A stretch of DNA of 64,000 bases, from NCBI GenBank assembly GCA_000181795.3, contig CM012954.1:3967302-4031301 (forward strand). The letters run 5' to 3'. Made by a program: the position numbers and the translations under genes. Positions within the stretch are counted from its first letter, which is position 1; the number at the start of each line of letters is the position of its first letter. Under the pieces are notes generated by a model that was given only the letters and a program-made list of their open reading frames with translations, was not told the origin of the DNA and did no database searches. Below are positions 60,701-64,000 of this stretch, piece by piece. This DNA is from Trichinella spiralis. Taxonomy: Eukaryota; Nematoda; Enoplea; Trichinellida; Trichinellidae.

Positions 60701-63480
60701 CGGAGGAAGAAGTAGTTTATTATTTTTTTGATAATTGGGAAGCTGTTGAAGGGGATTTTTTTCTTTTTTTCAAAAAAAAGCAGATATCTGAAGTATCCCG
60801 TCAGTTACGTCCTCGGGTTCGTACGGTTCGATTAGACGATGGCGATGGCTCCGCTGAATCAGGGGACGAAGAAGGTGGCGTGAAAAACACGTCATCAATG
60901 AGCCGAGAGATGCGTTACAAGCAGCGTGAAATTGAAAAAGAAAAAGGAGAAAAACTTCGAGAAAGAGCTAAAGAAGGTTTCTTTTTTATTTAAATTTGGG
61001 CGAGAATTTTTGTTTTTCAAATTTGTCGTATGTGTTTTCAATTAGAACGAGCCAGGCGTTTGGAATTGCGTCTGAAACGTCAAGAATTGCTCGCAGAAGG
61101 GCGAGATCTTTCTGAAGATGTTCTCGGACGAGCAGCGAGTTCTGTCAACTATGCTTATACGAACGAATTGTACGTTGTTTCATTTATGCTTATACAACAT
61201 TGTTTGTGAAAATGTTTAGAGATATTCAAATGGAATTGGAACACATGTACGGTCAGTTGGAGAAATGTAAGTTATTTTTTTATTGATAATGCTTTTTGCT
61301 AAATTTGACATACCTTATACGGTTTTTCTTGAAATAAGCAAAAAGAAATATAATACTTTGACGTTCGTTTTTCAGTGATCGACTCGTTTAAAGAAAGTCC
61401 AGATGCTTGGCCATTTTTGGAGCCTGTTACGGAAGATATTGCTCCGGGTTATTTTCAAAAAATTAAAGTATTCATTTTGTTCTTAAATTGCAACTTCGTT
61501 ATGGAAAAATGGACGATCAAATGTAAAGAAGTAGACAAATAAATTTTTATCTTTTTTTTACAGAATCCTATGGACTTGCATACAATCGAAGCGAAGCTTT
61601 ACTCGCGCGAATATCGCAATAAAATTGAATTTATCGAAGATGTTAACGCAATGTTGATTAACTGCTTAGAGTTTAATGGTTTAAAAAATGGTGCATTTGA
61701 ATTTTTTTTGCTTTTCAAAAAAAGCAGTTCTGTTGTTATTGTTGTTTTAGATTATACGAAAATGGCACAGCGGTTGGAAAGAACGTTTATTCGACTTTGG
61801 AAACGTTATTTTCCACCATCACGCAGTGCCGATTATGACGACACATACGAGGATGAATTGACTTGCGTGTCCATGTTGGGCGTATTGGATAGGAAAATTA
61901 AAGATTTGGTACAGGTAAAAGTGAAATGTGCTTTTGTTGCATTTCACTTGTTCATAAATTTCTGCATGCTCTCGTAGGAAGAGATGGCTGTTCTTCGGAA
62001 AACTTTTGAATCGGAAGCAAATAGCAGAAAATCATTAGATGGTGCAGGAAATTCGGTTCACAGAGGCCGGAAGAGACCGTTGGGAAGAGATTCATCTGGG
62101 CCGCCGCTTTTAGAACGGCACATCGTTCCAAGCAGTGGCTCTTCTTCGTTCAGAATGCCCATTTTGCCAAAGCTTGGTCCAAAGACCACTCCTTCAGCGT
62201 AATCGAATAATATCGTGTGGATTGAGTTTGTTTTTTTTTTGTAATTAAATTTTTCATAAAATTAGGCTGAAATTAGCAAATCCATTATCAAGTTCAGTTA
62301 CACTGATGTTTTCCGCATCAGAAGGCAATCGATTTGTCCGTATTAGCACACCGCAACAGGTCAAGCCTTCCCAAGCCAATGTGGATGCGATCATTCCATT
62401 GTTGAAAATGTATATTCCTGCGATGCCCGTTGGCTATACTTCTGTGATTGTGTATAATTCAGAAGAAGAAATTGTATGCATATATTAATTATTATATTCC
62501 TGTCGTTTTTTTCCATCTTCGATATTTAAATACTTGTTTTTGTTTTTTGCTTTTCAGCCAAAATCTGATACTCCATGCATTGAAATTAGTAATATAATAT
62601 GTCAGCAGAGTTCTCTTCCGAAACAAGCTATCAAAGTGAACAGCAAGTTGTTCATCAAATTCAGCTTGGATCGCCCAAATGAAAGGATACTGATTTCCAG
62701 TGTTGGTACACCGTAAGTTGGAATTTTAAAATATTATTTTATTTTTAATTGGAATAATAATTTTTGTTTTGTTTTTTTTTGTGCAGAGGAGGCGGTCGTG
62801 TTTTACTTAGGCCATCGGCTATTCGCAAGGAGGACGCTGTGAAACTTCAAGCAGGCACGTCAAAATTGCCTGCTACTCGTATTCACTGTTTACCTGCAGT
62901 GCGCACAGTTTCTTCATCTTTTGGACAAAGCGACACTGACAAAAAATACAACCAAGCATCTTCTACTTCTTTGCAAACGACGGATTCAAGTGAAATTATT
63001 TTTCTATTGTTATTTATTATTCAGTTGGATGTTTCATTTTATTGGCATTTTTGATGTAGAAGTATCCGTTGCTCCCGTGATCCAAGTTTCCGCCACTCAT
63101 GGAGTTCGGTCGGTAGGTCAGAAGTTGATTCTTTTGCAGAGCAATCCATTGGTCATACGAGATAATGCTGCAGTGGTGAACAACAATTCTAACAGCAGTG
63201 TAAATTTTACTTCAGAAGCTGCCTCAGCAATAACGCTGCGAACTGGGTAATGTTATTGTTGAATATTCGGGTATTTTCTTTTAATAAATTATTTATTGCA
63301 CATTTTTGTAGCGAAACCAAACCAACGACAGCCAATGTTTCTGGTGTTAGACTGATTCAAATTGTTCCTCCACGTTCTATGGCGACTGATAGTGGTGCAC
63401 TGTTAAAGCCTGGGGCATCCACGACGACGTCAGGCTCAGAGCCTGTATCGAACAAAGGAACAACATCAGAGATCAGTTGA
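57723..63480 (+). CDS. CECR2: CECR2-like bromodomain chromatin remodelling factor
   Basis: Twenty-two exons join in frame to about 1202 residues: 57723-57741, 57795-57883, 57979-58097, 58379-58574, 58702-58859, 58912-59046, 59095-59226, 59716-59893, 59974-60561, 60610-60711, 60781-60976, 61046-61169, 61220-61266, 61376-61467, 61564-61690, 61751-61914, 61978-62198, 62266-62473, 62558-62712, 62787-62989, 63060-63246, 63312-63480. CECR2 partners ISWI ATPases (CERF complex). The N-terminus YWELPAIAHFCSLF, the block LPLGEDRNGITYWYFYGTRLYGE and the AT-hook-like KKRGRPK fix the family. WFVKC.T..W..F and a long charged coiled coil follow. The bromodomain spans about 695-800, with WPFLEPV, NPMDLHTIEAKL and the acetyl-lysine Asn N763 in CLEFN. 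The C-terminal 370 residues are low-complexity. Two introns (60712-60780, 61691-61750) are stop-free and 3n long. Confidence 0.92.
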
Positions 63481-64000
63481 TCATAATTTTCATTTGTTGA
63501 ACTTCTTCGATTAACTGCAGTTGGTTTTTTCTTTTGCTTTTTCATCCGCAATTGTACCGTATTTTGTACCATATGCCGACTGTTCACGTGAGATGAAGTT
63601 TCAATTGCTGCATTTGGACAATGGATGACAAAAAAGAAACCATTTTATGAAATCACCACTATCGTAAATTTCATACATGAATTTTTAAAAAAAATTTAAC
63701 AATGTGCTTGTATATCATCATCATGCTTTATTTTTCTATCTCTTTTACTTCTTTTTTGTATATCTTATTCTTTGTGTATAATTTGATTTACACGGCTGCT
63801 TAGCTTTATTAAATGTTGTAGTATTGTAAAAAATGGCAGAAACGAAAAAAAAGATCTAAATAAATGTATGCCGATATGAATTTGCAGAAATATGTGCATG
63901 TTTTAATATTTCGTTTCAAGTGTAATTAATATTTGTGGTAATAAAAGAGAGAGAGAGAGAGAGACTGACTATAAGGAGGTGGAATGTCAAACGACGGGTT
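63481..64000 (+). other. 3' flank of CECR2
   Basis: Non-coding; a candidate AATAAA polyadenylation signal is at about 63857-63862, roughly 380 nt after the stop. A (GA)n run at 63946-63964 lies near the window end. No further gene is visible. Confidence 0.6.
63946..63964. repeat. (GA)n microsatellite
   Basis: Nine to ten GA units close to the right edge of the window. Confidence 0.9.

Noticed and set aside
1-64000. Prokaryotic defence or mobile systems, CRISPR arrays, tRNA or rRNA genes
   Set aside because: The window is intron-rich animal DNA; no spaced repeats, cloverleaf sequence, integrase, transposase or operon-type prokaryotic frames were seen by eye.

Overview
The window is nuclear DNA of an invertebrate animal, most likely a nematode. 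It is strongly AT-rich, most introns are only about 45-120 bp, exon ends follow GT-AG, and every protein is most like an animal family. The closest visible match is the cholinergic locus, whose vesicular transporter reads like C. elegans UNC-17. Caveolin, CECR2, MFSD5 and AIMP2 alongside nematode-like neural genes would fit an early-branching nematode such as the Trichinella/Trichuris group, but that placement is a guess. I rebuilt the gene models by hand from splice sites and phase; unless noted, all junctions keep frame.

Layout: 1-2400, three diverged copies of an unclassified non-coding repeat. 5555-7890 (-), a ZnT/SLC30 zinc transporter, divergent from 8549-9352 (+), Elongator subunit ELP4. 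10038-11464 (+), golgin-45. A run of five minus-strand genes follows, read right to left: SLC17-type anion transporter (27100-24916), Polycomb RING protein PCGF (22299-20181), endosomal Na+/H+ exchanger SLC9A6/7/9 (19158-16048), dual-specificity phosphatase DUSP12 (15746-14542) and MFSD5 (13885-11880). A gene desert of almost 7 kb then leads to caveolin (33994-35028, +).

37065-44440 (-) is the cholinergic gene locus: the vesicular acetylcholine transporter (unc-17/VAChT) lies directly upstream of choline acetyltransferase (cha-1/ChAT) on the same strand, the arrangement known from worms, flies and mammals. The two proteins make acetylcholine and load it into synaptic vesicles. About 6 kb of upstream DNA with candidate control sites separates it from the next cluster.

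50427-56041 holds AIMP2 and mitochondrial ribosomal protein mS25 in tight tandem (+), converging tail-to-tail with acylaminoacyl-peptidase APEH (-); the last two stop codons are only about 40 bp apart. 57723-63480 (+) is a 22-exon CECR2-like bromodomain gene.

The more unusual points are three GC-AG introns sharing the same GCAAGT donor, a ChAT junction that cannot be joined in frame with a canonical donor, a candidate 34-nt intron in AIMP2, two stop-free introns of 3n length in CECR2, a proline-run tail on VAChT, and many start codons sitting just after a splice acceptor, which suggests spliced-leader trans-splicing. I found no prokaryotic system, CRISPR array, tRNA, rRNA or recognisable transposon.
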